Notes under the pieces: model-generated
The model's input: only the letters and a program-made list of their open reading frames with translations
Told to the model about the DNA's origin: nothing
Databases searched by the model: none
Assembly (NCBI GenBank): GCA_965232575.1
Contig: CBDDPZ010000009.1
Location: 992,001 to 1,056,000, forward strand
DNA: 64,000 nt
DNA from: Bin5 sp965232575
GTDB lineage: Bacteria; Chloroflexota; Anaerolineae; Caldilineales; Caldilineaceae
Direction: 5' to 3'
Translations under genes and position numbers: made by a program
In this document: positions 52,816 to 61,709 of the stretch, one piece after another
Numbering within the stretch: position 1 is the first letter of the stretch
Layout: each line of letters begins with the position of its first letter

Positions 52816-55653
52816 ATGGAAGCGCAGAACTTTATCGCCAAGTGGCGGGCATCAGAGCTGAACGAGCGTTCCGCTGCGCAGGAGCACTTCATCGACCTGT
52901 GCCGGCTGTTGGGAGAACCCACGCCCGCCGAAGACGACCCCAGCGGACAGCGCTACTGCTTCGAGCGCGGCGCGCGCAAGGACACCGGCGGCCGCGGCTG
53001 GGCCGACGTCTGGAAACGCCACTGCTTCGCCTGGGAATACAAGGGCCAGCGCAAAGACCTCGACGCCGCCTTCAACCAGCTGCGCCAGTACGCGCTCGCG
53101 CTGGAAAACCCGCCCCTGCTGATCGTCTCCGACATGGCCCGCTTCCGCATCCACACAAACTGGACCAACAACGTCAGCGTGGTTCATGAGTTTACACTGG
53201 ACGATCTGGCCGACGCCGCCATACGCGACAAGCTCAAATGGGCCATGTCCGACCCGGAGCGGCTGCGTCCCGGAGAGAGCCGCCAAGCCCTGACCGAGCG
53301 CGCCGCCACCGCCTTCGCCGCCCTGGCCCAAGCCCTCCGCACGCGCGGCCACGACCCCCAGGAAGTCGCCCACTTCGTCAACCGCCTCGTCTTCTGCATG
53401 TTCGCCGAGGATGTCGGCCTGCTGCCCAACGACATGTTCACCCGCATGTTGGAACAGGCTCGCCGCCAGCCACATGAGTTTGAACCGATGGCCCGCGACC
53501 TGTTCGGGACCATGGCAACCGGCGGCCGCGTCGGCTTCGAGGCCGTCGCCTGGTTCAACGGCGGCCTCTTCGACAGCGACGACGCTCTGCCCCTCAATCG
53601 CGACGAGATCGAGACCACCTTGGAAGCGGCCGCGCTCGACTGGAGCGAGATCGACCCCTCCATCCTTGGCGCCCTCTTCGAACGCGGCCTGGACCCGGAA
53701 AAGCGCTCGCAGTTAGGCGCGCACTACACCGACCGCGACAAGATCATGCAGATCATCGAACCGGTCGTCATCCGCCCCTGGCTCAAGGAATGGGAAAAAG
53801 CTCGCGCTGAAATCGCGCTGCGCTTTGAGCGCGCAGATGTGGCCAAAACCGGCGCGGCCCGCACCCGCCAGCGCGGCCTTGCTGAAAGCGCGCTGCGCGA
53901 CTTCCTCGCAAAGCTGCGCGCCTTCACTGTACTCGACCCTGCCTGCGGCTCGGGCAACTTCCTCTATCTCGCCCTGCACTCTCTCAAGGACCTCGAGCAC
54001 CGCGTCCAGCTCGAAGCCGAGTCGATGGGCCTGCAGCGCGGCTTTCCGGCTACCGGCCCCGTCAATGTGAAAGGCATCGAGATCAACCCCTACGCGGCCG
54101 AACTCGCCCGCGTCTCCGTCTGGATCGGAGAAATCCAGTGGATGCGTCGCAACGGCTTCAGCGGCGCGCGCGACCCCATCCTCGACCCGCTGGACACCAT
54201 CGAATGCCGCGACGCCATCCTCAACCCCGACGGAACCGAACCCGACTGGCCCAAAGCCGATGTCGTTATCGGCAACCCGCCTTTCCTGGGAGGGAAGCTG
54301 CTGCGCAGCGCATTGGGCGGCGCCTATGTGGAATCATTGCAGCGTCTTTACGGCGCGCGCATTCACGGCGAGGCCGATTTGGTCTGCCACTGGTTCGACA
54401 AAGCGCAGCGACTTGTGGCTGATGGCAGTATCGACCGCGCCGGCCTCGTCGCCACCAACTCAATCCGGGGCGGGCGCAACCGACCGGTGTTGGATCGCAT
54501 CGTCGAACACGGCACGATTTACGATGCTTGGTCCGATGAGCCTTGGGTAGTGGATGGTGCGGCAGTTCGGGTTTCGCTTGTGTGTTTCGCAACGAAAGAA
54601 GCCAGGGTTGTCAATCATTTGGACGGTAAGGAAGTTTCAGGCATCAACGCTGATCTCACGGCGACTACAGCCGACCTTACCGCGGCGGCAAAGTTAGCTT
54701 CCAACCACAACGCGGCATTCATCGGTGGAATGAAGAAGGGCAAATTTGATATTCCTGGCAGTCTTGCGCGTGAGTGGCTGCAGTATCCCGCGAATCCAAA
54801 CGGACAACCCAACTCAAACGTTCTTAAGTCGTGGTTCAACGGTATGGACATAACCCGTCGCCCTGCGGACAAATGGATTATAGATTTTGGGCACGAAATG
54901 AGCGAGGTTGACGCGGCTCTCTACGAAGCGCCGTTCGCCTACGCTCGCGAGCACGTGAAACCTGTCCGAGATGGCAACCGCCGTGACGAACTGCGGCGGA
55001 ATTGGTGGCGGCATGACCGATCAGGGCAGACGTTGTTCGAACGTCTTAGCGCGTTGACGCGCTACATTGCAACACCGCGAGTTGCGAAGCACCGATTGTT
55101 CGTTTGGTGTGACGCTAGGGTGCTTCCCGATGGCCAGTTGGTCGTCATCGCCCGCGACGACGACACAACTTTCGGCATCCTCCACAGTCGCTTCCACGAA
55201 TCATGGTCGCTTCGACTGGGCACTAGTTTGGAGGATCGCCCCCGCTACACGCCAACCACGACGTTCCAGACCTTTCCTTTCCCGGAAGGCCTGTCTCCAA
55301 ACATCCCCGTCACCGACTATGCGGAGGACTCGCGCGCAATTGCCATCGCCGACACGGCCCGCCGGCTAGTGGAGTTGCGCGACCGCTGGCTGAACCCGCC
55401 GGAATGGGTGGAGTGGGTGGATGAGCCGGTGGCGGGCTATCCCAAGCGGCCGGTCCCCCGCGACGCAGCGGCAGAGAAAGAACTGAAAAAGCGCACGCTG
55501 ACCAACCTGTACAACGCCCGTCCGCAGTGGCTGGCAAACGCCCACGCCGCGCTGGATGCCGCGGTCGCGGCCGCCTACGGCTGGGACGCAGACATCTCCG
55601 AAGAGGACGCCCTGGCGGCGTTGTTGGCGTTGAATTTGGGGCGGGTGAAGTGA
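52816..55653 (+). CDS. MmeI-like type IIL restriction-modification enzyme
   Basis: The 945-residue single-chain enzyme combines an N-terminal nuclease (D64-x9-E74-Y-K76, the same spacing as MmeI), a helical connector, an N6-adenine methylase with motif I DPACGSGNFL (D374) and motif IV NPPF (N487), and a C-terminal target-recognition region. Such enzymes cut at a fixed distance from the site and methylate one strand for protection. The ATG follows GGAGAG. No separate specificity or restriction gene is nearby. The recognition sequence cannot be read from the protein without a family alignment. Confidence 0.92.
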   Translation: MEAQNFIAKWRASELNERSAAQEHFIDLCRLLGEPTPAEDDPSGQRYCFERGARKDTGGRGWADVWKRHCFAWEYKGQRKDLDAAFNQLRQYALALENPPLLIVSDMARFRIHTNWTNNVSVVHEFTLDDLADAAIRDKLKWAMSDPERLRPGESRQALTERAATAFAALAQALRTRGHDPQEVAHFVNRLVFCMFAEDVGLLPNDMFTRMLEQARRQPHEFEPMARDLFGTMATGGRVGFEAVAWFNGGLFDSDDALPLNRDEIETTLEAAALDWSEIDPSILGALFERGLDPEKRSQLGAHYTDRDKIMQIIEPVVIRPWLKEWEKARAEIALRFERADVAKTGAARTRQRGLAESALRDFLAKLRAFTVLDPACGSGNFLYLALHSLKDLEHRVQLEAESMGLQRGFPATGPVNVKGIEINPYAAELARVSVWIGEIQWMRRNGFSGARDPILDPLDTIECRDAILNPDGTEPDWPKADVVIGNPPFLGGKLLRSALGGAYVESLQRLYGARIHGEADLVCHWFDKAQRLVADGSIDRAGLVATNSIRGGRNRPVLDRIVEHGTIYDAWSDEPWVVDGAAVRVSLVCFATKEARVVNHLDGKEVSGINADLTATTADLTAAAKLASNHNAAFIGGMKKGKFDIPGSLAREWLQYPANPNGQPNSNVLKSWFNGMDITRRPADKWIIDFGHEMSEVDAALYEAPFAYAREHVKPVRDGNRRDELRRNWWRHDRSGQTLFERLSALTRYIATPRVAKHRLFVWCDARVLPDGQLVVIARDDDTTFGILHSRFHESWSLRLGTSLEDRPRYTPTTTFQTFPFPEGLSPNIPVTDYAEDSRAIAIADTARRLVELRDRWLNPPEWVEWVDEPVAGYPKRPVPRDAAAEKELKKRTLTNLYNARPQWLANAHAALDAAVAAAYGWDADISEEDALAALLALNLGRVK

Positions 55654-55717
55654 TTCCCGTTGTCTGAACTGTGATTTTATGGGATTCAGGAGATTAACTG
55701 TGATTTGTGCTGCCGTG

Positions 55718-55888
55718 ATCCACTAAGGGCCGCGGAGAACACCCTTTTTTATCCACGAAGGGACACGAAGGGGCGCTAAGAACACCAAAGGCGTATCGGG
55801 TTTTCTTTGTGTGACTGCGCGGCCCTGGGCGGATCAGTCGCACTTTGCTCCCGTAAATCGCTGTTCTGACAAACGTCAACGAGCCCTA
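55718..55888 (+). repeat. Dispersed repeat family A, copy 4
   Basis: Matches copy 3 closely: GGGCCGCGGAGAACACC, TATCCACGAAGGGACACGAA, GGCGTATCGGGTTTTCTTTG and the core GCACTTTGCTCCCGTAAATC through ACAAACGTCAACGAG. Again it lies between two convergent genes. Confidence 0.9.
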
Positions 55889-55919
55889 AAGTATATAATC
55901 CCCTAAGGAAAAGGCCCCG

Positions 55920-57542
55920 CTACTCGATCCAACGCAACCGTTGCACGACTTCGGCTATTACAGGTTCCAACTCCTCAATTTCGTCCCTATGTACGTTGAA
56001 TCCAAGCGCCACGAGCCTTTCGCCGTCCGGTGACAGGAGCCAGACCTGCCACACCACGTTATTGGTTGCGTACTCTCCATATCGGATCGATACCACCTGT
56101 GCGCCTGACGGCCTCATACCCTGCGCCAGTTCAACCACAGCCGGCTCAAGACTGTAGGTCTGCTCGGAGGTCGCCTGGGCGTATTCCTCAAGGCTTTGGC
56201 CGTTTGCCGCGAACGAGAAGACAAGCATGAAGTTGCTCGCCTCACTCTCCTCCGGGCCGGACTGCAGACCAAGACCGATCACTGCGTTGTCGCGGCGGAG
56301 GCTCATCCCGGATACAATCTCACCCAGCCCAGCGACGTCGAGCTGCTCTTCGGATACCTTGTTGGCCGCAGACAGGAGCGCCAGATCCGCCTCGGTAGGC
56401 CGCGCCGGGTCGAAGTAGCGCCATCCAGCCGGAAGCGACAATGACAGCCCCCTTGCCTCGTCCTCATACGTCAGCCAGCCGGATTCGTCTGCCTGCGGCG
56501 CGTCTTCCGCACCCGGCGTTGCAGCCACATAATCGCCGTGCAACCAGCCCAGTTGACCGTGGTACTCGATCTGCCACCAGCCGCCGGCCGGCCCGCCCGC
56601 AGGGCCCCGGCTGATTACCGGAAACTGTTCGCCAGCCTCCGCCTTGCCGAGGATGGGATATTCGGTGCCCGGCCCCCCGCGCACATTCATGAAGTGATCG
56701 AGAGTCACCGACGGACCGGACCGGGGCTGATAGGCCGGATCGTCCAGCCACTGGATCCGCCGCACGACCTCACGCAGCAAACCCTCCACCCACTCGGCGT
56801 ACTCGCCCCAGACGTCATAGGTGACGGTCAGAAAGGTCCCGCCATCCGGAGATAGCAGTACCACCCGCCAGCCGACGACGTCCGCGTCGGGGACAGTGAC
56901 AACCCGGTTCCCGAAAGCCTGCGTGCCGTCTATACGGTACTGGATCGACGCGGTTTCCTCACCCCAGGGCCGCAGGCCGGGACCGATCTCGATACCTTCC
57001 ACCACGGCCAGCCCGGAGGCCCCGATTTCGTCGCTCAGCTCGAGGGCATACGTCTCGAGACTCCGGCCCTCGCTGGGCACTGCGAGCAGATGAAATCCGT
57101 TGGTTTCCATTGGCGGTGAGTCAGGGTCGTAAGGGAAACCGGCGCCGGCAAAGTACTCCGCCTGGTCGGACAGAGTCAGAGATTGGACGTAGCCTTCCCG
57201 CTCTTCGAAGAAGGATGCGGCCGCTTCGTCCGCCCCCAACTGCGAGCGGAGCGCAGCCAGTTCCTCCTGCGTGGGCACGAAGAGCCACCGGTTTGGATGG
57301 AAGACTCTGATCCCGTGCCTCCCGACCTCGAACGCCGGCCAATCCTGGAAGGGTCCGCCCGAGGACGCCGGTGTGTCCCCTACCGCGATAACCAGTGGGT
57401 TGTGGATCGATATCAGCGGGGTCTCGGGCGCGGGTCCGCTGACCGGTATGCCGGGGTCAGCAGGTAGGGGAACGCAAGCGGACAGCAGCAGGGCGGCCAT
57501 CAAGACGATTGCCCGGATAGAGGTACGTTGGTTGATAGTCAT
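55920..57542 (-). CDS. Lipoprotein with central SH3 domain and duplicated flanking domain
   Basis: The 540-residue protein starts with a lipoprotein signal (AIVLMAALLLSAC, lipobox Cys23). I chose ATG 57542 because it has GGGAG upstream and places the signal at the N-terminus. A bacterial SH3 domain (NVRGGPGTEYPILGKAEAG, then WWQIEYHGQLGWLHGDYV) lies in the middle. Before and after it are similar domains that each end in VVxxLLSPDG-like strands followed by an amphipathic helix and a ...RRIQWL/QRLRWIE tail. Expected on the cell surface. Function unknown, possibly wall or carbohydrate binding. Confidence 0.85.
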   Translation of the reverse strand: MTINQRTSIRAIVLMAALLLSACVPLPADPGIPVSGPAPETPLISIHNPLVIAVGDTPASSGGPFQDWPAFEVGRHGIRVFHPNRWLFVPTQEELAALRSQLGADEAAASFFEEREGYVQSLTLSDQAEYFAGAGFPYDPDSPPMETNGFHLLAVPSEGRSLETYALELSDEIGASGLAVVEGIEIGPGLRPWGEETASIQYRIDGTQAFGNRVVTVPDADVVGWRVVLLSPDGGTFLTVTYDVWGEYAEWVEGLLREVVRRIQWLDDPAYQPRSGPSVTLDHFMNVRGGPGTEYPILGKAEAGEQFPVISRGPAGGPAGGWWQIEYHGQLGWLHGDYVAATPGAEDAPQADESGWLTYEDEARGLSLSLPAGWRYFDPARPTEADLALLSAANKVSEEQLDVAGLGEIVSGMSLRRDNAVIGLGLQSGPEESEASNFMLVFSFAANGQSLEEYAQATSEQTYSLEPAVVELAQGMRPSGAQVVSIRYGEYATNNVVWQVWLLSPDGERLVALGFNVHRDEIEELEPVIAEVVQRLRWIE

Positions 57543-57812
57543 GATCTCCCGTCCTTTGTCCACGTAGTCGGCGCAACTGCCAAATTCTATCGTGCCGGAA
57601 TTCTGGAAATAGCCGCTAAGAACGCTTCCCAGCGTTTCAGCCAATGTCGAATGCCCACTCTCCACACTATCATTGTGCAGTCAAAAGAGCATTTTCTCAA
57701 ATGTTATTTGACAAGGGCCAGAGCATAGTGTCAGCTTCAAAACCATAGCAGCGGTTCCACCTTGTGTCTGCCCCTACCGTATGCTAAAGTTCACTGACAA
57801 GGAGACAAGCAC
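57543..57812. other. Divergent spacer
   Basis: The gap between the lipoprotein and dioxygenase-like genes should contain both promoters. A TTGACA near 57709 has no good partner -10. No gene or terminator is seen. Confidence 0.4.
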
Positions 57813-58673
57813 ATGGCAACTGATTTGAAATCCCTTTTCCGCATACCGGGCCCGTCCCAATCAGACATCGAATCCTTCCATAACGACGGCTACATTGCCT
57901 TTCCCGACGTCTTCACCGACCACGCCAGGGATTCCCTCATCAATGAGATTGAGGGCCTGAATCAGGTACGCGAATACGTCACGCATCTGAAAAACAATCG
58001 CGGCGAACCAAAAGCCTACTTCATCCGGCCCTGGAACGATCGCGGGCCCTACAGCGACCAGCTCATCGACGACCCCTTCATCACCGCTTTGCTGACGGCC
58101 ACCATAGGCGGGGACTACCACTTCTGCCACTCCGCCCTCAACATCGCTCCGCGGGGCATTGGCCCCATCCGCTACCACCAGGACCACCACCACTGGAAGC
58201 ACGAGAATCCCGTCAACCTCGCAGAACGCGACAAATACTATGTGCAGATTCTCTATTACCTCAACGGCTTCTCTCTCGGCGACCGCAATCTCAAGGTGAT
58301 CCCCGGCAGCCACCGCATCGCCCCGACCGAGGACGCCGCGCCTGACAGGCTGACTGCCGACGAGTTTCCTTTCAGGCTGCTCGCCGGCGAGTTCGACACC
58401 GAGGCCGGCCGCCCCCTGCGCGAAAAGCGACTCGAACTGCCGCCGGGCAGCATGGTCTACATTAACGCCCGCATCTACCACGGCGTCGAACCAAAGCCCA
58501 TCGACTCCCCGCAGCCCTACCGGATCTTCAATATCGACATTTTCAAAGAGGCGGGCCCGCCCCACCGCCACACCCAGGAAATCCCCGCCGAATGGATTGA
58601 CCGCGCCAACCCCGCCCGCAAAAGGCTCTTCATGCGCGAGGCCTACACTGAAGGTTGCTGGAACTCGTCGTGA
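57813..58673 (+). CDS. Phytanoyl-CoA dioxygenase family protein
   Basis: The 286-residue protein has the double-stranded beta-helix of Fe(II)/2-oxoglutarate oxygenases. The iron-binding H-x-D is in IRYHQDHHHW, the distal His in ARIYHGVEP, and the 2-oxoglutarate-binding Arg may be in the PYRIFNIDIF segment. The start follows AAGGAGAC. It is followed by a glycoside-hydrolase-like gene with a gap of about 150 bases. Such proteins are abundant in bacteria from marine and sponge habitats, where substrates are mostly unknown. Confidence 0.9.
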   Translation: MATDLKSLFRIPGPSQSDIESFHNDGYIAFPDVFTDHARDSLINEIEGLNQVREYVTHLKNNRGEPKAYFIRPWNDRGPYSDQLIDDPFITALLTATIGGDYHFCHSALNIAPRGIGPIRYHQDHHHWKHENPVNLAERDKYYVQILYYLNGFSLGDRNLKVIPGSHRIAPTEDAAPDRLTADEFPFRLLAGEFDTEAGRPLREKRLELPPGSMVYINARIYHGVEPKPIDSPQPYRIFNIDIFKEAGPPHRHTQEIPAEWIDRANPARKRLFMREAYTEGCWNSS

Positions 58674-58819
58674 GAAGGCGCTGAAGAACCGTCTAACCGT
58701 TGAACGCCATCCCTCCCCTTTTCGGTATTCTTCCCCAGCCCTTCACTGCTCTCCATAAACAAGAAAGGTGTTCTCGCGGCCCTCTTTTCTCAGCCCATCC
58801 CACAGGAGCGCACAACTGT

Positions 58820-60850
58820 ATGCCTGACTTCCTCCGCTACCGTCAGATCCACCTCGACTTTCACACCAGCGAACAGATTACTCATATCGGCGGTGAATTT
58901 GATGCCGCGGCCTGGGTACAGCAGCTGGTCGATGCCCACGTTGACTCCATCACCTGCTTCGCTCGCGGCCATCACGGTATGATTTTCTACGACACAAAGG
59001 CGCACCCAGAGCGGCGCCACCCCCACCTACAGTGCAACTTGCTCGCCGATCAGATCGAAGCCGCCCATGCCCGTGACATTCGAGTGCCCATCTACACCAC
59101 CATTCAGTGGGACTACTACACGGCGCAACACGAACCGCAGTGGCTTCAAATTTCTCCGGACGGTTCCATCCAGGGCCAGAAACCCTACCAGGCCGGTTTC
59201 TATGCGAAACTCTGCCTCAACACGCCCTATGTTGACTTCCTCAAAGCCCATGTTGATGACATGTTCGCCCAGCTGCCCGCAGTCGACGGCCTCTTTTTCG
59301 ATATCGTCCAGGACCAGGACTGCTCCTGCCCGGCCTGCCGCCGCGAAATGATTGCCCGGGGCATCGACCCCGCCTGCGACACCGAACGCCGGAGGTTCGG
59401 CCAGGGCGTGACCGACCGCTTCAAGCAGGCAATGGCCGCGCACGTGCGCGGCCACAGCCAGGACTGCACTATCTTCTACAACTCCGGCCATGTCGGACCC
59501 CGCCAGCGTGCAACCGGCGAGACCTACAGCCACTGGGAGATAGAGTCGCTCCCCTCCGGCGGCTGGGGCTACATGCACTTCCCCCTCTCGCAGCGCTACG
59601 CCCGCACCACCGGCCATGACGGCCTCGGCATGACAGGCAAATTCCACACAGCCTGGGGCGACTTCCAGTCCTACAAGAACGAGGCCGCGCTCCAATTCGA
59701 ATGTTTCCAGATGCTCGCCCTCAATGCAAAATGCTCTATCGGCGACCAGCTCCACCCCACCGGACGGCTCGACCAGGCCACCTACGACCTCGTCGGCCCG
59801 GTCTACCGTGCGGTGGCCCGCAAGGAGCCGTGGTGCCGGGGCGCCCGCGCCCTGACGGACATTGGCGTTTTTACACTGGAAGAGTTTACCGGCGAGCGGC
59901 TGACCGCCGAGACCGTCGGCGCAGTGCGTATGCTGCAAGAGGGCGGCCACCAGTTCGACGTCGTCGATAGCGAGACGAGCTGGGACGACTACCGCGTTCT
60001 GATTCTGCCGGACGCGGTAACGCTGGATGAAGGATTGGCGGGAAAGGTGTCCGATTATCTGGCCGCTGGCGGCAAACTTATCGCCTCCTTTGAATCCGGC
60101 CTGAAGCCTGATCTGTCAGACTTCGCGCTGCCGGTATGGGGCGTCCGCAAGACCGGCGAAGGACCGGTTGACGCCAACGGTGACATAGCGCGAGGCCGCC
60201 ACTTCCGCAGTGGGGACTTCGTCGACTATCTGCGCGCGGAAGGTGTGCTGGCGTCGGGGCTGCGTAACACTGAATACGTCATGTACATGCGCGGGTTGGA
60301 AATCTCAGCCGGAGATGATACTGAGGTTCTCGCGAGGATGGTAGCGGCCTATTTCGACCGCACCTGGCGGCACTTCTGCTCACACCGGCAGACGCCCAGC
60401 AGCGGCGAACTCGCCGGGCCTGCCGCTACCCGAGTGGGAGACTTGATTTACTTCGCCCATCCCATTTTCCGCCAGTACAACCGCAACGCGCCCCGCTGGT
60501 GCAAACAGCTGCTTTTGAACGCGCTCGACATGCTTTTGCCCGACCCCCTGCTGCGGCACAGCGGGCCAACGGGCCTGTTGACCGCCCTGAACGAGCAGCC
60601 TGAACAGGGCCGCCTGGTCCTGCACCTGCTCCACTATGTGCCCGAGCGCCGCGGCCAGGACTTCGACGTCATTGAGGACGTATTGCCCGTATACGATGTC
60701 GCCGTCAGCGTGAAGTTACCCGGGCCGGTGGCCGGCGTGCGGCGCGTCCCGGACGGCGAGACCCTGGCCTTCAGCGAAGCGAAAGGCCGGCTCAACTTCA
60801 CCGTGCCCAAGCTGGACGGCCACCAGATCGTGGAGATTGCACGGGGCTAG
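58820..60850 (+). CDS. Glycoside-hydrolase-like protein with beta-galactosidase trimerisation-type domain
   Basis: The 676-residue protein has an N-terminal TIM barrel like the GHL6/alpha-fucosidase-related hydrolases (ITCFARGHHGMIFYDTK, IYTTIQWDYYTA, GLFFDIVQDQDCSC). A middle flavodoxin-like domain follows (VRMLQEGGHQFDVVDSETSW, then YRVLILPDAVTLD), resembling the beta-galactosidase trimerisation domain, and a C-terminal beta domain. I chose ATG 58820 with AGGAG upstream. A CxxC pair with another Cys in the barrel (CSCPAC) may bind metal. Probably acts on glycans; the true substrate is unknown. Confidence 0.82.
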   Translation: MPDFLRYRQIHLDFHTSEQITHIGGEFDAAAWVQQLVDAHVDSITCFARGHHGMIFYDTKAHPERRHPHLQCNLLADQIEAAHARDIRVPIYTTIQWDYYTAQHEPQWLQISPDGSIQGQKPYQAGFYAKLCLNTPYVDFLKAHVDDMFAQLPAVDGLFFDIVQDQDCSCPACRREMIARGIDPACDTERRRFGQGVTDRFKQAMAAHVRGHSQDCTIFYNSGHVGPRQRATGETYSHWEIESLPSGGWGYMHFPLSQRYARTTGHDGLGMTGKFHTAWGDFQSYKNEAALQFECFQMLALNAKCSIGDQLHPTGRLDQATYDLVGPVYRAVARKEPWCRGARALTDIGVFTLEEFTGERLTAETVGAVRMLQEGGHQFDVVDSETSWDDYRVLILPDAVTLDEGLAGKVSDYLAAGGKLIASFESGLKPDLSDFALPVWGVRKTGEGPVDANGDIARGRHFRSGDFVDYLRAEGVLASGLRNTEYVMYMRGLEISAGDDTEVLARMVAAYFDRTWRHFCSHRQTPSSGELAGPAATRVGDLIYFAHPIFRQYNRNAPRWCKQLLLNALDMLLPDPLLRHSGPTGLLTALNEQPEQGRLVLHLLHYVPERRGQDFDVIEDVLPVYDVAVSVKLPGPVAGVRRVPDGETLAFSEAKGRLNFTVPKLDGHQIVEIARG

Positions 60851-60880
60851 AACGGTTGCGCGTCGCTCTGTCGGCACAAT

Positions 60881-61198
60881 TCAAGTTTTCTGCCAGTAGT
60901 CCACGACCAAGACCTTTTCCAGGTGAGGACGCAGCACTGCGCCAAATGCCGCGTGATCGGGGTGGGGCAGGTAGGCGTCGCGGTCGGCCTCGCTGGCGAA
61001 CGTGACAAAGAAGCAATGGGTAAATCCTTCCGCCTTGCCCTCGATACTGACATCGGTACCCCACTCAAGATCCTGGATTACGTCGATCTTATCAGGCAAC
61101 GCCCGGAAGGCCTCCTCGATTTCGCGGACGTTTTCATCCGGGGTTCCGTCTTTGAACTGAAATAGGACAACGTGACGCAGTACTGACTGTTCAGACAT
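60881..61198 (-). CDS. Dabb (stress-responsive alpha/beta barrel) protein
   Basis: The 105-residue protein matches the dimeric ferredoxin-like Dabb fold: RHVVLFQFKDGTPDENVREI at the start, and FVTFASEADRDAYLPHPDH followed by the final strand VLVVDYWQ. Members bind or convert small hydrophobic compounds or protect against stress. It is convergent with the hydrolase-like gene. Confidence 0.9.
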   Translation of the reverse strand: MSEQSVLRHVVLFQFKDGTPDENVREIEEAFRALPDKIDVIQDLEWGTDVSIEGKAEGFTHCFFVTFASEADRDAYLPHPDHAAFGAVLRPHLEKVLVVDYWQKT

Positions 61199-61571
61199 AT
61201 AGACTCTCCATCGGCAGATGCCCCGACCTGTGCAATTCGGCGTAGGTTCGACTTTTCAAACCTACCCGAATACGGGCCTCTTCGCAAGAGCGCATAGCGG
61301 CTGAGTGCGATTCAAAATGGGGGCAAGTTTCCGGCTGCCTCTGTCCAACTGCACAGGCTGCGGGCGAGACGCCCGCGATCCCAGTGAGGCGCCCCCAAAT
61401 CTGACGCACATCCTAGCGGCTGGGTAACATGCTGCCCAGCCTGGTTCCCTCAATTCGCCCTCTCGCTCGCCGCGGCGGCTTCACCACATAACCATACATC
61501 CCTGTGGTCAACTCATCCGAAGACCAAGGAATATCCGGTAAATCCTGCTACAGACAGCGCGCCCGGTTTGC
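61199..61571. other. Intergenic region before the third sulfatase
   Basis: Apart from the repeat B copy (61309-61412) no gene is seen here. The remainder carries the promoter of the Dabb gene, which I could not pinpoint. Confidence 0.4.
61309..61412 (+). repeat. Dispersed repeat family B, copy 2
   Basis: Nearly identical to copy 1 across about 104 bases, with outer arms GGGGGCA and GCGCCCCC and the inner hairpin GCGGGCG-AGA-CGCCCGC. It lies between the divergent Dabb and sulfatase genes. Confidence 0.88.
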
Positions 61572-61600
61572 TTGACCACACAGAGGTGGTCTGCTAGCAT
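61572..61600 (+). promoter_or_regulatory. Promoter with embedded operator for the third sulfatase
   Basis: TTGACC (61572-61577), a 17-base spacer and TAGCAT (61595-61600) look like a promoter. A perfect inverted repeat GACCAC-N6-GTGGTC (61574-61591) covers the -35 and spacer, the typical place for a repressor operator. The start codon is about 100 bases downstream. Confidence 0.5.
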
Positions 61601-61709
61601 GGCCGAATCCCCGTCTCCTTTGCACTACCGGACTCAAAATCAGCCCGACATTTCCGCGTCCCGTTCGACTCGACACCATTTGCCTTACGCAATCCATAAA
61701 GGAATACCC

